Below, one piece after another: positions 20,912-28,769 of a DNA stretch of 35,411 nt. The notes under the pieces were generated by a model that was not told where the DNA came from, searched no databases, and saw only the letters and a list, made by a program, of their open reading frames with translations. The DNA comes from an uncultured Ruminococcus sp. (GTDB taxonomy: Bacteria > Bacillota > Clostridia > Oscillospirales > CAG-272): contig CAJKRH010000018.1 of assembly GCA_905202255.1 (NCBI GenBank), forward strand, positions 1-35,411, written 5' to 3'. Positions within the stretch are counted from its first letter, which is position 1, and each line of letters opens with the position of its first letter. Position numbers and translations under genes: made by a program.

Positions 20912-21487
20912 ATGAAATTGCCAAAGAGTATCGACAAAATCCCATACGGGGAACTGCGCGGGGAAAATAGACTTGCTCTGCCGGAAACATTCGTGCTTCT
21001 TTTCTTTGCCTGCGCCTTTGTCGGCTGGATATACGAGGTGGTCTATTACTATACGCTCGGCTGGGGCTTTCATAATTCGGGCTTCTTCTACGGACCTTTT
21101 ATCCCGATATACGGCATAGGCGCAATGCTGATACTGCTGACAACGGCGAAGCTCCGCCGCCATCCCGCGATTGTTTTTATAGTTGCCGCGGCTGTGGCAA
21201 CAGCGCTCGAGTATATCGTCGGCAAGCTTCTGCTCGTGATAGGCGATATCCGCCTCTGGGACTACAGCGAGATAAAATACAATTTGGAGGGGCTTATATG
21301 CCTCAAATGCTCGCTCATATTCGGCGCGCTTGCGATAGTGCTTACATATCTGCTTCAGCCGTTTATATTTTTTCTCAGCCGAAAAATAGGAGCGACAGCC
21401 CGCCATATCGTCAGCGGTCTGCTCCTTTTCGCATGGCTTGCAGATGCGATATTCTCACTGATTTTTAATTTCAAGAGCAGAATGTAA
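20912..21487 (+). CDS. CmpB-like putative ABC-transporter type IV membrane protein
   Basis: The 191-residue protein has about five or six hydrophobic segments. It carries the blocks GWIYEVVYYY, SGFFYGPFIPIYGIGA, ALEYIVGKLL, WDYS and EGLICLKCSLIFG, which characterise the family annotated as 'putative ABC-transporter type IV' (CmpB). Its actual function is not established, and no ATPase is adjacent. It lies 79 bp after the antiporter gene in the same direction, with ACGGAGG as ribosome binding site, and may belong to that operon. Confidence 0.85.
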   Translation: MKLPKSIDKIPYGELRGENRLALPETFVLLFFACAFVGWIYEVVYYYTLGWGFHNSGFFYGPFIPIYGIGAMLILLTTAKLRRHPAIVFIVAAAVATALEYIVGKLLLVIGDIRLWDYSEIKYNLEGLICLKCSLIFGALAIVLTYLLQPFIFFLSRKIGATARHIVSGLLLFAWLADAIFSLIFNFKSRM

Positions 21488-21508
21488 CTGCGATTTTCCG
21501 CTTTTTTA

Positions 21509-21537
21509 TTGACTTTTTCGCCCGATTATTATATTAT
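21509..21537 (+). promoter_or_regulatory. Promoter of the phosphoribosyltransferase gene
   Basis: TTGACT (21509-21514), a 17-bp spacer and TATTAT (21532-21537), about 45 bp before the ATG. Confidence 0.72.
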
Positions 21538-21583
21538 ATTTCTGTAGAGAATAATATTAAAAATACTTCTGGAGGCATATACT

Positions 21584-22138
21584 ATGTTTTACAAAATGAA
21601 ATTAGCAGGGCTTGAGAGAGATCTTCCGCTCTGCAAGGTAAATGATGAGCTTTATATCGGTGCTTTCGTCATATTCGGTGATGTGGAGCTGACCTGTGCC
21701 TGCGCAAGGGAACTTCTCAAGATAGCGCCGCCTCATGACATAATGATAACAGCCGAGAGCAAGGGTATTCCGCTTCTTTTTGAGATGGCTCGCCAGAGCG
21801 GCGAAAACAAATATCTCATAGCGAGAAAGGCTCCGAAGCTCTATATGAAGGACATTTTTTCCACTGAGGTAAATTCCATAACCACCGCAAAGAAGCAGAC
21901 TCTCTATATCGACGGAGAGGATGCAAAATCGATGCGCGGCAAGAGGGTTATCATCGTGGATGATGTTATCAGCACAGGCGAAAGCCTGCGCGCCGTGGAA
22001 AAGCTTGTAAAGCTCGCCGGAGGAAATATTGTCGGCAAAATGGCTATTCTTGCCGAGGGCGATGCGCAGTATCGCGATGATATACTCTATCTCGAGAAGC
22101 TTCCGCTCTTCAATCCCGACGGCGCGGCAAAGGAATAA
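21584..22138 (+). CDS. Type I phosphoribosyltransferase (adenine PRT-like)
   Basis: This 184-residue protein has the type I PRT PRPP-binding motif VIIVDDVISTGES (122-134), and an upstream ITAESKGIPLLFEMAR block resembling the Apt motif EARGF..g..lA. Apt salvages adenine to AMP using PRPP. The N-terminus and the hood differ from canonical Apt, and another purine substrate is possible, so I leave out a gene symbol. It has its own promoter and ribosome binding site CTGGAGG. pepV follows 58 bp downstream past a hairpin that lacks a plus-strand T-run. Confidence 0.82.
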   Translation: MFYKMKLAGLERDLPLCKVNDELYIGAFVIFGDVELTCACARELLKIAPPHDIMITAESKGIPLLFEMARQSGENKYLIARKAPKLYMKDIFSTEVNSITTAKKQTLYIDGEDAKSMRGKRVIIVDDVISTGESLRAVEKLVKLAGGNIVGKMAILAEGDAQYRDDILYLEKLPLFNPDGAAKE

Positions 22139-22151
22139 TAAACAAAAAATA

Positions 22152-22174
22152 CGGGCAGGCGCATAACCTGCCCG
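22152..22174 (-). terminator. Minus-oriented hairpin between the PRT gene and pepV
   Basis: CGGGCAGG (22152-22159) pairs perfectly with CCTGCCCG (22167-22174) around 7 nt. The plus-strand exit is AAGGTC, with no T-run, but the minus-strand exit is TATTTTTTG. As a terminator it would stop antisense transcription; for the plus strand it may act as an mRNA-stabilising hairpin between the two genes. Confidence 0.5.
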
Positions 22175-22196
22175 AAGGTCTTATTGAGAGGTATTT

Positions 22197-23582
22197 ATGA
22201 ACGATATCAAAAGCAGAATAAACGAATATATCGACGCTCATGCGGATGAGATGGAGGCTGTGCTTGCAGACCTCGTTTCCGTGCCGAGCGTAAAGGGCAA
22301 GGCGGAGGCGGGAATGCCTTTCGGCACAGAGCCTGCAAAGGCTCTTGCAAAGATGCTCGGCTACTGCGAGAAATACGGCTTCTATACAAAAAATCACGAA
22401 AATTATGTAGGCACAGCTGACCTTTCCGAGAGCGGCGAGCCTGCACTCGGAGTGCTTTGCCATCTCGATGTTGTCCCCGCGGGCGACGGCTGGCAGAGCG
22501 ATCCCTTCACCCTCGTAAAAAAGGACGGCAAGCTCTTCGGCAGAGGTGCCATAGATGACAAGGGTCCTGCCGTGGCAACGCTTTTTGCTCTTCGCGCCGT
22601 AAAGGAGCTGGGACTTCCTATCCGTGAGAACGTGCGTTTTATTTTCGGCACGGATGAGGAAAACGGCTCGAGCGATATCGCTTATTATACCAAAAAAGAG
22701 GCTCTGCCCGATATGCTTTTCACGCCCGACGGCGAATACCCCGTTATAAATCTCGAAAAGGGAATGATTCGCGGCGAGGCAGTTGCCTCCTGCCGTCACG
22801 GCGGCAAGAAAAGCATAGTCTGCGCTCATGGCGGTACGGTTGTCAATGCCGTTCCCGCATCTGCATATGCGATGCTTGAGGGCTTCACGGCAGATGAGGT
22901 GAATGCCGCTATCGCGGATGCGCCTGAGGGTGTTTCGTTCATATACGAGGACAGCAAGCTGACAGCGCAGGGAAGAAGTGCACACGCTTCTACTCCATGG
23001 GAGGGCGTAAACGCTCTGACAGCGCTGATGAAGGTGCTCGGCAGGCTGAAAACCGATGATGAGACAGCCGCACTTTTTGCAAATGCCGCATTGGCTTTTC
23101 CTTTCGGTGAGACAAACGGAAAAGCACTTTCGCTTGATATCAGCGACGAGCGCTCGGGACCTCTCACGCTTGTTTTCAGCATAATGGACTACGAGGGCGG
23201 CAAGCTCTGCGGAAAATTCGATATCCGCTTCCCGATATGCCTGAATGTGCCGCACGTGCGCGAGCTTCTCGAGGCGGGGCTTGCAAAGTATTCGCTTGTG
23301 CTTGCTTCGATGACGGGCACAGAGCCGCATTACGTTGACGAAAACAGCGATTTCATCCGCACGCTCCTGCGCGTTTACGAGGAGCAGACAGGACTTGAGG
23401 GCAAGACTATCGCCATCGGCGGCGGCACATATGTGCATAATACGAGCGGCGGCGTGGCTTTCGGTTGCGCTTTCCCGGGCGAGGACAATCATATGCACGG
23501 CGCGGACGAATTTATCACAGAACAGAGCTTGCTCATCAATGCGAAGATTTTCGCAAACGCGATATATGAATTGCTGAAATAA
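22197..23582 (+). CDS. pepV: M20-family dipeptidase PepV
   Basis: PepV is a cytoplasmic dizinc dipeptidase that hydrolyses Xaa dipeptides after peptide uptake. The 461-residue protein matches the family's length and layout: catalytic domain with H89-x-D91 (CHLDVVP), bridging D120 (AIDDKGP), catalytic E154 and ligand E155 (GTDEENGS), D178 (TPDGEYP), a central lid domain (about 190-380) and the final ligand in NHMHGADEF. All active-site positions are intact. The GAGAGG ribosome binding site has short spacing. It ends at a strong bidirectional terminator. Confidence 0.95.
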   Translation: MNDIKSRINEYIDAHADEMEAVLADLVSVPSVKGKAEAGMPFGTEPAKALAKMLGYCEKYGFYTKNHENYVGTADLSESGEPALGVLCHLDVVPAGDGWQSDPFTLVKKDGKLFGRGAIDDKGPAVATLFALRAVKELGLPIRENVRFIFGTDEENGSSDIAYYTKKEALPDMLFTPDGEYPVINLEKGMIRGEAVASCRHGGKKSIVCAHGGTVVNAVPASAYAMLEGFTADEVNAAIADAPEGVSFIYEDSKLTAQGRSAHASTPWEGVNALTALMKVLGRLKTDDETAALFANAALAFPFGETNGKALSLDISDERSGPLTLVFSIMDYEGGKLCGKFDIRFPICLNVPHVRELLEAGLAKYSLVLASMTGTEPHYVDENSDFIRTLLRVYEEQTGLEGKTIAIGGGTYVHNTSGGVAFGCAFPGEDNHMHGADEFITEQSLLINAKIFANAIYELLK

Positions 23583-23600
23583 AAAGTATATAAAAATATG

Positions 23601-23637
23601 AAAACGAAGAAAATCCGCATGGATTTTCTTCGTTTTT
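23601..23637. terminator. Bidirectional terminator between pepV and the small zinc-ribbon gene
   Basis: AAAACGAAGAAAATCC (23601-23616) pairs with GGATTTTCTTCGTTTT (23621-23636) around GCAT. T-rich exits are present on both strands. Confidence 0.88.
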
Positions 23638-23648
23638 GCTTGTCATTT

Positions 23649-24041
23649 TTATTTTACCCGCCTGCCGCAGTTTTTGCAGTAGAGGTGGTCGCTTTCGATG
23701 CGCGAGCCGCAATACGGGCAGAAATTTGACTCTCCGCCTGCGGTACTTTCGGTGGGCGCTTTATAGCTTCCGTCGCCGTATTTTTCGTTAAGAGGGTCGG
23801 TCTCCTCGCGGCTGTCTACTATGTCAAAGGATGAGTAGCGATTTTTGCTTTTGGCGTTCTTGAAACTGTAAACTGTTGAAGCTATCCCCATTGCCACAAA
23901 GCAGACTCCGAAGATAGGGAAGATAATCGGCGCTTCCATGGCTGATACCATAATTGTCCAACCTATGCCGAAAACCGAGACGATTATGCCGGCGAAACCG
24001 TTCATCATGGAAGGACCCCTGCCGGGCTTTATACTTTTCAT
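23649..24041 (-). CDS. Small membrane protein with C-terminal zinc ribbon
   Basis: The 130-residue protein has two hydrophobic helices (about 14-34 and 38-60), a polar linker, and a C-terminal zinc ribbon with C108-x2-C111 and C122-x2-C125. This is the reverse domain order of the other zinc-ribbon membrane protein in the window (15159-15746). It has GGAGGTGAT as ribosome binding site and a likely promoter at 24070-24098. Function unknown. Confidence 0.8.
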   Translation of the reverse strand: MKSIKPGRGPSMMNGFAGIIVSVFGIGWTIMVSAMEAPIIFPIFGVCFVAMGIASTVYSFKNAKSKNRYSSFDIVDSREETDPLNEKYGDGSYKAPTESTAGGESNFCPYCGSRIESDHLYCKNCGRRVK

Positions 24042-24069
24042 GAAATCACCTCCGAAAATTCTTTATTTT

Positions 24070-24098
24070 ATTTTACCATACTTTTGCGAAAAAAGCAA
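24070..24098 (-). promoter_or_regulatory. Extended -10 promoter of the small zinc-ribbon gene
   Basis: On the minus strand, TTGCTT (24093-24098), a 17-bp spacer ending TGG, and TAAAAT (24070-24075). The -35 is weak (3 of 6). Confidence 0.5.
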
Positions 24099-24124
24099 GA
24101 GGGGAAGAGCGATAAGAGCCGCTT

Positions 24125-24226
24125 CTGCCTTCATTAAAACCGATATTATCAAAAATTTTAGCTTTCATAAATGTCTTTCACCAAAAAAGTACATTTCCAT
24201 TTCACTTTTTCGGTCTGCACTTTTTC
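24125..24226. repeat. Direct repeat of about 100 bp, copy 1
   Basis: This AT-rich non-coding sequence recurs at 24368-24471 with scattered substitutions and one-base indels. The best conserved part runs from TTTTAGCTTTCATAAATGTC to CTGCACTTTTTC. No reading frame is conserved. Confidence 0.8.
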
Positions 24227-24271
24227 GGCAGCGCGCGTGGATAGATGAAAATGCGCAGAATCGTCGAATAT

Positions 24272-24371
24272 CCGTTTCGTCGCCGTACAAGCGTACGGCA
24301 GAGACGGATTTCGGCGAGAGAAAAAGTGAAATATGATAAGATGCAGGAAATCCGCGCGGCGGATTTCCTGC
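24272..24371. repeat. Two nested hairpins between the direct repeats
   Basis: GCCGTAC (24282-24288) pairs with GTACGGC (24293-24299) inside an outer CCGTTTC / GAGACGG pairing (24272-24278 with 24301-24307). A second perfect 13-bp hairpin pairs 24343-24355 with 24359-24371 (GCAGGAAATCCGC, loop GCG) and runs into copy 2 of the direct repeat. Confidence 0.65.
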
Positions 24372-24471
24372 CTTCCTTAAAAATCGATATCAGTGAAAGT
24401 TTTAGCTTTCATAAATGTCTTTTTCCAAAAAAAGTACATTTCCCCTTCACTTTTTCGGTCTGCACTTTTTC
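24368..24471. repeat. Direct repeat of about 100 bp, copy 2
   Basis: Second copy of the 24125-24226 element, offset by 243-245 bp. The two copies end at different junctions (GGCAGCGC after copy 1, AGCATCCA after copy 2). Confidence 0.8.
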
Positions 24472-24484
24472 AGCATCCACGCTT

Positions 24485-24530
24485 AAAAAAGAGAAAACGG
24501 ACGAGACAATCAGTCTTCGTCCGCTTTCTC
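24485..24530 (-). terminator. Terminator of the EF-G-like gene
   Basis: GAGAAAACGGACGAGAC (24491-24507) pairs, with two mismatches or bulges, with the arm at 24513-24530. On the minus strand it is followed by TTTTTT (24485-24490). Confidence 0.82.
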
Positions 24531-24567
24531 CAACCCATAAATATAATGAAATGAGAGAATATCTTTA

Positions 24568-26640
24568 TTATTCCTGCATATCCTTCTTGGCTTCTTCGAT
24601 AATCTTTGCCGCGGAGGTTGCGGGAACTTCTTCATAATGGTCGAAATAGAGAGTATATTTGCCTCTGCCCTGCGTGATAGCACGGAGCTGGATAGCAAAG
24701 TCTGCCATTTCAGCCATGGGAACTTCCGCTTCTACAAGCTGTTCGCCTTTCTTCTGGGTGGGCTCCATGCCGAGCACTCTGCCGCGGCGCTTGTTTACCA
24801 TGCCCATGATATCGCCGACCATGCTGTCGGGAGCATATGCGCAAAGCTTGCCTACAGGCTCGAGTATAACGGGTCCTGCATTCTTCATGCCTTCCTTATA
24901 TGCAAGGATAGCGGCGAGCTTGAAGGAGATTTCGTTTGAATCAACGGGGTGATATGAACCGTCGAAAAGGTCTGCCGCGAGGTTTACTACAGGGAAGCCT
25001 GCGAGGACGCCTTTCTTCATGGCTTCCTGAAGTCCCTTTTCAACTGCGGGATAATAGTTCTTCGGAACACTGCCGCCGACTACGCTCTGTGTAAAGGTAA
25101 GACCGGGATCTTCTCCGGGAGAGAAAGTAATCTTTACATGACCGTACTGACCGCTGCCGCCGGATTGCTTCTTATGCTTGCCCTCTGCAGCGTAACGCTT
25201 CTTTATCGTCTCTCTGTATGCAACCTTCGGAGGAACGAGGTCGATGGATGTGCCGAAGCGGGATTTCAGCTTGGAGAGAACAACATCGAGATGAATATCG
25301 CCGAGACCCGAGATGAGCATCTGCTTTGTTTCGGCATTGTTTTCGTATTTGAGCGTGCGATCCTCTTCGAGGAGGCGGGCGACGCCCTGCGTAATCTTTT
25401 CTTCATCGCCCTTTGCCTTCGGCTGCATGGCCATCTGATAGAAAGGCTCGGGATATTTTATCTTTTTATAGGGCAGAGCATTGGGGTCTGCGGAGAGAGT
25501 ATCGTTTGTATTTGTATTTGCAAGCTTCGGTGTCATACCGAGGTCGCCCATGCAGACATGCTCTATCTCTTTCTGCTTTTTGCCCTTGAGTATATAAACA
25601 TGGGAGAATTTCTCCTGACCGCCCGATGTGATATTGTAGAGCGTGTCGTCTTTATTCAGCTTGCCGTTCATGACCTTGAAGAAAGACATCTTACCGACGA
25701 ACGGGTCGGCAACCGTCTTGAAAACGAAGATGGCTGTTTTACCGTTTTCGTCCATCGGGATTTCTTTCTCTTCGTCTCCGTCCATGACGATTTCCTTGCC
25801 TACCGCGAGAGGTGAGGGGAAGGAATCGGCAATGATATCGAGCAGAACTTTGATACCGTAAACATAAGCGGCGCTACCGCAGACAACGGGCGCAATTGAG
25901 CCTGCGACGATACCGTCGTGCAGAGCCTTATTTGCCTCTTCGCGGGTGATCTCTTCGCCGGCAAAATATTTTTCCATCAGCTCATCGGAGGTCTCCGCGA
26001 GACTCTCGAGAAGCATATCACGGCATGTGTCTACCTTTTCCTGCTGGTCGGCGGGGATGGGGCATTCGTCGCCCGTGGAGCCGTTTTTGCCTACTTTGAA
26101 AGCACGCATATCGATAAGGTCGATAAGACCGGCTATCTTGTCACCGTCCATTATCGGGATGACAACGGGACATACGCTGTGACCGAACTGATTACGAAGC
26201 TGCTCAAAAACCTTTTTGAATCTTGCTTCGGGATCGTCACATTTATTTATAAAGAAAGCTTTCGGGATTCTTGCTTCGTTTGCATAGTCCCATGCCAGCT
26301 CTGTGCCGACCTCGAGACCCGCTTTGCCGTCAACCACGATTATGGCGCTGTCCGCCACTCTTGTAGCCTGAACGACTTCGCCTGCGAAATCAAGGTATCC
26401 GGGGGTGTCGATTATATTTATTACACAGCCCTTCCAGTCGAGGGGAGCAAGTGCCGCGGAAATGGAAAGTCCGCGCTTGATTTCCTCGGGGTCGTAGTCG
26501 CAAACCGTGTTTCCGTCGGTAACTTTACCGAGTCGGTCCGTTCCTTTCGCAAGGTAGAGCATTGCCTCGGCTACCGAAGTTTTACCGCCTGCGCTGTGTC
26601 CGAGCAGGCAAACATCTCTTAAATTTTTTGCACTGATCAT
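24568..26640 (-). CDS. Elongation factor G-like GTPase (EF-G paralogue)
   Basis: This 690-residue translational GTPase has all five EF-G domains. The P-loop is GHSAGGKT (14-21), not GHIDAGKT of canonical EF-G, and the switch region lacks the usual RGITI block, reading RGLSISAAL. DTPG and NKCD (about 131-134) are present. These features place it in the group of EF-G-like paralogues of Firmicutes and Thermus, whose role (ribosome recycling, stress or slow translocation) varies. It is alone, not beside rpsL/rpsG/tuf as canonical fusA would be, so a separate fusA is expected elsewhere in the genome. It has its own promoter and terminator; ribosome binding site AGAGGAG. Confidence 0.93.
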   Translation of the reverse strand: MISAKNLRDVCLLGHSAGGKTSVAEAMLYLAKGTDRLGKVTDGNTVCDYDPEEIKRGLSISAALAPLDWKGCVINIIDTPGYLDFAGEVVQATRVADSAIIVVDGKAGLEVGTELAWDYANEARIPKAFFINKCDDPEARFKKVFEQLRNQFGHSVCPVVIPIMDGDKIAGLIDLIDMRAFKVGKNGSTGDECPIPADQQEKVDTCRDMLLESLAETSDELMEKYFAGEEITREEANKALHDGIVAGSIAPVVCGSAAYVYGIKVLLDIIADSFPSPLAVGKEIVMDGDEEKEIPMDENGKTAIFVFKTVADPFVGKMSFFKVMNGKLNKDDTLYNITSGGQEKFSHVYILKGKKQKEIEHVCMGDLGMTPKLANTNTNDTLSADPNALPYKKIKYPEPFYQMAMQPKAKGDEEKITQGVARLLEEDRTLKYENNAETKQMLISGLGDIHLDVVLSKLKSRFGTSIDLVPPKVAYRETIKKRYAAEGKHKKQSGGSGQYGHVKITFSPGEDPGLTFTQSVVGGSVPKNYYPAVEKGLQEAMKKGVLAGFPVVNLAADLFDGSYHPVDSNEISFKLAAILAYKEGMKNAGPVILEPVGKLCAYAPDSMVGDIMGMVNKRRGRVLGMEPTQKKGEQLVEAEVPMAEMADFAIQLRAITQGRGKYTLYFDHYEEVPATSAAKIIEEAKKDMQE

Positions 26641-26720
26641 ATATATAAACTCCTCTGGTTATAGAATTTGTGCTGTGCTGTTCGGAGTATACAACTTCTC
26701 AAACTTCACATAACAACTTA

Positions 26721-26749
26721 ATTATATCTTGTTTCTCACATTTTATCAA
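26721..26749 (-). promoter_or_regulatory. Promoter of the EF-G-like gene
   Basis: On the minus strand, TTGATA (26744-26749), a 17-bp spacer and TATAAT (26721-26726). The leader is about 75 nt. The region 26750-26886 holds no other feature I can support. Confidence 0.75.
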
Positions 26750-26886
26750 GAGAAAAACTTGTTTTTTCTTACCTCATCGCGTAGAAAAAACAACGCTCCT
26801 ATTGTGCAAATATCACAAAATGGTGAACAAAATCATCATTTCAGGGAAAATTTCGGCAAAATTATCGCAAAAGAGATAATCTTGCC

Positions 26887-26915
26887 TTGACATTCCGGCA
26901 AATAAACTGTATAAT
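26887..26915 (+). promoter_or_regulatory. Consensus sigma-A promoter of the DUF1858 gene
   Basis: TTGACA (26887-26892), a 17-bp spacer and TATAAT (26910-26915): perfect hexamers, 40 bp before the ATG. Confidence 0.88.
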
Positions 26916-26955
26916 CTAACATAGAAAGAATATATTATATTCGGAGGAATAAAAA

Positions 26956-27159
26956 ATGCAGGTTACAAAAGATACTCTTATCGGAGATGTTCTCGATTTT
27001 GATGCGGAAACAGCGCAGTTTTTCTTTGAGATAGGCATGCATTGCCTCGGCTGTCCTCATTCCAGAGGCGAAAGCATAGGCGACGCTTGCATGGTTCACG
27101 GAACCGATGCGGATGCTCTTATCAAAAAGATAAACGAATTTCTTGCCTCAAAGAAATAA
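26956..27159 (+). CDS. DUF1858 / hybrid-cluster-associated redox disulfide protein
   Basis: The 67-residue protein matches the DUF1858 domain found alone or beside hybrid cluster (prismane) proteins: the start VTKDTLIGDVL, the redox CxxC in GMHCLGCPHS (C30, C33), a third cysteine C45, and the ending ALIKKINEFL. It probably carries a thiol/disulfide redox activity in the cytoplasm; partners are unknown and no hybrid cluster protein gene is in the window. Ribosome binding site TCGGAGG. An attenuator-like hairpin separates it from trmK. Confidence 0.92.
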   Translation: MQVTKDTLIGDVLDFDAETAQFFFEIGMHCLGCPHSRGESIGDACMVHGTDADALIKKINEFLASKK

Positions 27160-27203
27160 GAACAAAAGCGCATGAAAGGAAAGCTTCTTTCCGGAGCGCT
27201 CCG

Positions 27204-27234
27204 AGAGCAGGACGCGCGTTTTGCGTCCTGCTCT
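27204..27234 (+). terminator. Hairpin between the DUF1858 gene and trmK
   Basis: AGAGCAGGACGC (27204-27215) pairs perfectly with GCGTCCTGCTCT (27223-27234), but only TTGCAT follows. Partial termination is likely, since no separate promoter for trmK is evident. Confidence 0.6.
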
Positions 27235-27276
27235 TTGCATATGCATTTTTATTACATAGAAATTAAGGAATAATTT

Positions 27277-27969
27277 ATGGCTAATATTACCCTCGGAGAC
27301 AGGCTTGCCGCCTGCGCCTCGCTTGTGCGCCGCGGTGCCTTTCTCTGCGATGTCGGAACAGACCATGCATATCTGCCGATATATCTCTGCGAGCGCGGCG
27401 TGATAAGCCGCGCCGTGGCTTCCGATATTAACGAAGGTCCGCTCCTTCGTGCAAAAGAGAATATAGCGGCGCACCGACTTGCCGATAAGATAGATACGGC
27501 GCTTACGGGCGGGCTTCACTCTCTGGAGGAGCGCGGCTTTTCCGACATAGTGATAGCGGGCATGGGCGGGCTCATGATACGCGATATAATAAGCGAAGCG
27601 CCATTTCTGCGCGATGAGGAAATATCGCTTGTGCTTCAGCCGATGAAAAACGAGGACGAACTGCGGCTCTGGCTCTCGGAAAACGGGTTTTTTATAGCCG
27701 ACGAGCGGCTCGCGCTCGACTCGGGCAAGATATATCAGATAATGCGCGCCGTCTGGGACGGGAAAAAGCGCACATTCACGCCGACGGAACTTCTCCTCGG
27801 CAAAGGAAATATTGAGGCAAGGGAAGAGAACAGGGAGCTTTTTCTGCGGCTTTGCGAAAAATATCTCGATATGTACGGAAAGAAAGTCCGCGGGCTGAAG
27901 CCCGATACTGCGGAATACGCGCAGGCAAAGCGCGTTTACGACGAAATAACGGCTCTCTCAAAAATATAA
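27277..27969 (+). CDS. trmK: tRNA (adenine-22-N1)-methyltransferase TrmK
   Basis: TrmK methylates N1 of A22 in bacterial tRNAs with S-adenosylmethionine. The 230-residue protein shows the Rossmann SAM site DVGTDHAYLPI (25-35), SDIN (about 49-52), the IVIAGMGGLMI block (about 91-101) and the LQPMKN motif, followed by a helical C-terminal domain. Its length is normal. It is followed 18 bp later by the nif3-like gene, its usual partner in Firmicutes (B. subtilis yqfN-yqfO), where the pair commonly sits after the sigma-A gene, not seen here. First gene of a seven-gene run. Confidence 0.95.
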   Translation: MANITLGDRLAACASLVRRGAFLCDVGTDHAYLPIYLCERGVISRAVASDINEGPLLRAKENIAAHRLADKIDTALTGGLHSLEERGFSDIVIAGMGGLMIRDIISEAPFLRDEEISLVLQPMKNEDELRLWLSENGFFIADERLALDSGKIYQIMRAVWDGKKRTFTPTELLLGKGNIEAREENRELFLRLCEKYLDMYGKKVRGLKPDTAEYAQAKRVYDEITALSKI

Positions 27970-27987
27970 ATCAAGGAGAATCTGCTC

Positions 27988-28755
27988 ATGATAACGACAG
28001 GCGAACTCTATTCATATTTTGACAGGAAAATACCGCGTGCGCTCTCGTGCGACTGGGACAATGACGGGCTGATGGTCTGCGCCGACAGCACGCGGGAGGT
28101 AAAAAAGGCGCTTTTTGCGCTCGATGTGACCGACGCTGTGGCATCCTATGCCATAGCGGGCGGCTATGACCTGATAATATCGCATCATCCGCTGATTTTT
28201 TCGCCGCTGAAAGCGATAAATACGGAAAATCCCGTCTGCGCAAGGGCGCTCCGCCTTATTGCCGCGGGCATTTCCGTTTTCAGCTTCCATACGCGGCTCG
28301 ATGCACTCGAGGGCGGCGTAAACGATATACTCGCCGCAAGTCTCGGACTTGAAAATACGCGTCCTTTCGGTCCCGCAGGGGAGGAGATGGGCAGGATAGG
28401 CGAGCTTGCCCGCGGGATGACGGCGGAGAGCTTTACCGCGCTTGTAAAGGAGCGCGTGAGCAGCCATATCACAGGGCATTTCACAGAGCGGGAAATACGC
28501 ACGGTCGCTGTACTCGGCGGCTCCGGCAGGGACTTCATAGATGCGGCAAAGGCGGCGGGCGCGGAGGTTTTCCTCTGCGGCGAAGCCGGATATCATGCCG
28601 TGCTCGATGCGCCTTCGCTCGGCATAGGCATAGTCGAGGCAGGGCATTACGAAACGGAAAATGGAGTTTCCGCCTTCTTTGCCGATGCTTTCCGCTCCGA
28701 CTATCCCGAAATCGTTTTTGAGATTTATCCGCGCGAAGGCGAATTTGTCCACTGA
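27988..28755 (+). CDS. Nif3-like dinuclear metal centre protein (YqfO family)
   Basis: The 255-residue protein has the metal ligands of the Nif3/DUF34 family: ISHHPLIF (H66, H67), FHTRLDA (H101, D105) and the C-terminal AGHYETE (H220, E222). These form a dinuclear site in a hexameric ring. It lacks the inserted PII-like domain of longer YqfO proteins. The enzymatic role is unsettled; a GTP cyclohydrolase I-type or metal-chaperone role has been proposed for the family. Ribosome binding site AAGGAG. Its constant pairing with trmK suggests a tRNA- or metal-related job. Confidence 0.93.
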   Translation: MITTGELYSYFDRKIPRALSCDWDNDGLMVCADSTREVKKALFALDVTDAVASYAIAGGYDLIISHHPLIFSPLKAINTENPVCARALRLIAAGISVFSFHTRLDALEGGVNDILAASLGLENTRPFGPAGEEMGRIGELARGMTAESFTALVKERVSSHITGHFTEREIRTVAVLGGSGRDFIDAAKAAGAEVFLCGEAGYHAVLDAPSLGIGIVEAGHYETENGVSAFFADAFRSDYPEIVFEIYPREGEFVH

Positions 28756-28769
28756 AAAGGAGATGCAAA

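Noticed and set aside
22110..23498. 462-residue minus-strand ORF opposite pepV
   Set aside because: Antisense shadow; PepV has every catalytic residue in the plus frame.
27172..27276. Small ORF of about 33 codons between the DUF1858 gene and trmK
   Set aside because: It consists largely of the 27204-27234 hairpin and has no family resemblance; the hairpin reading is simpler.
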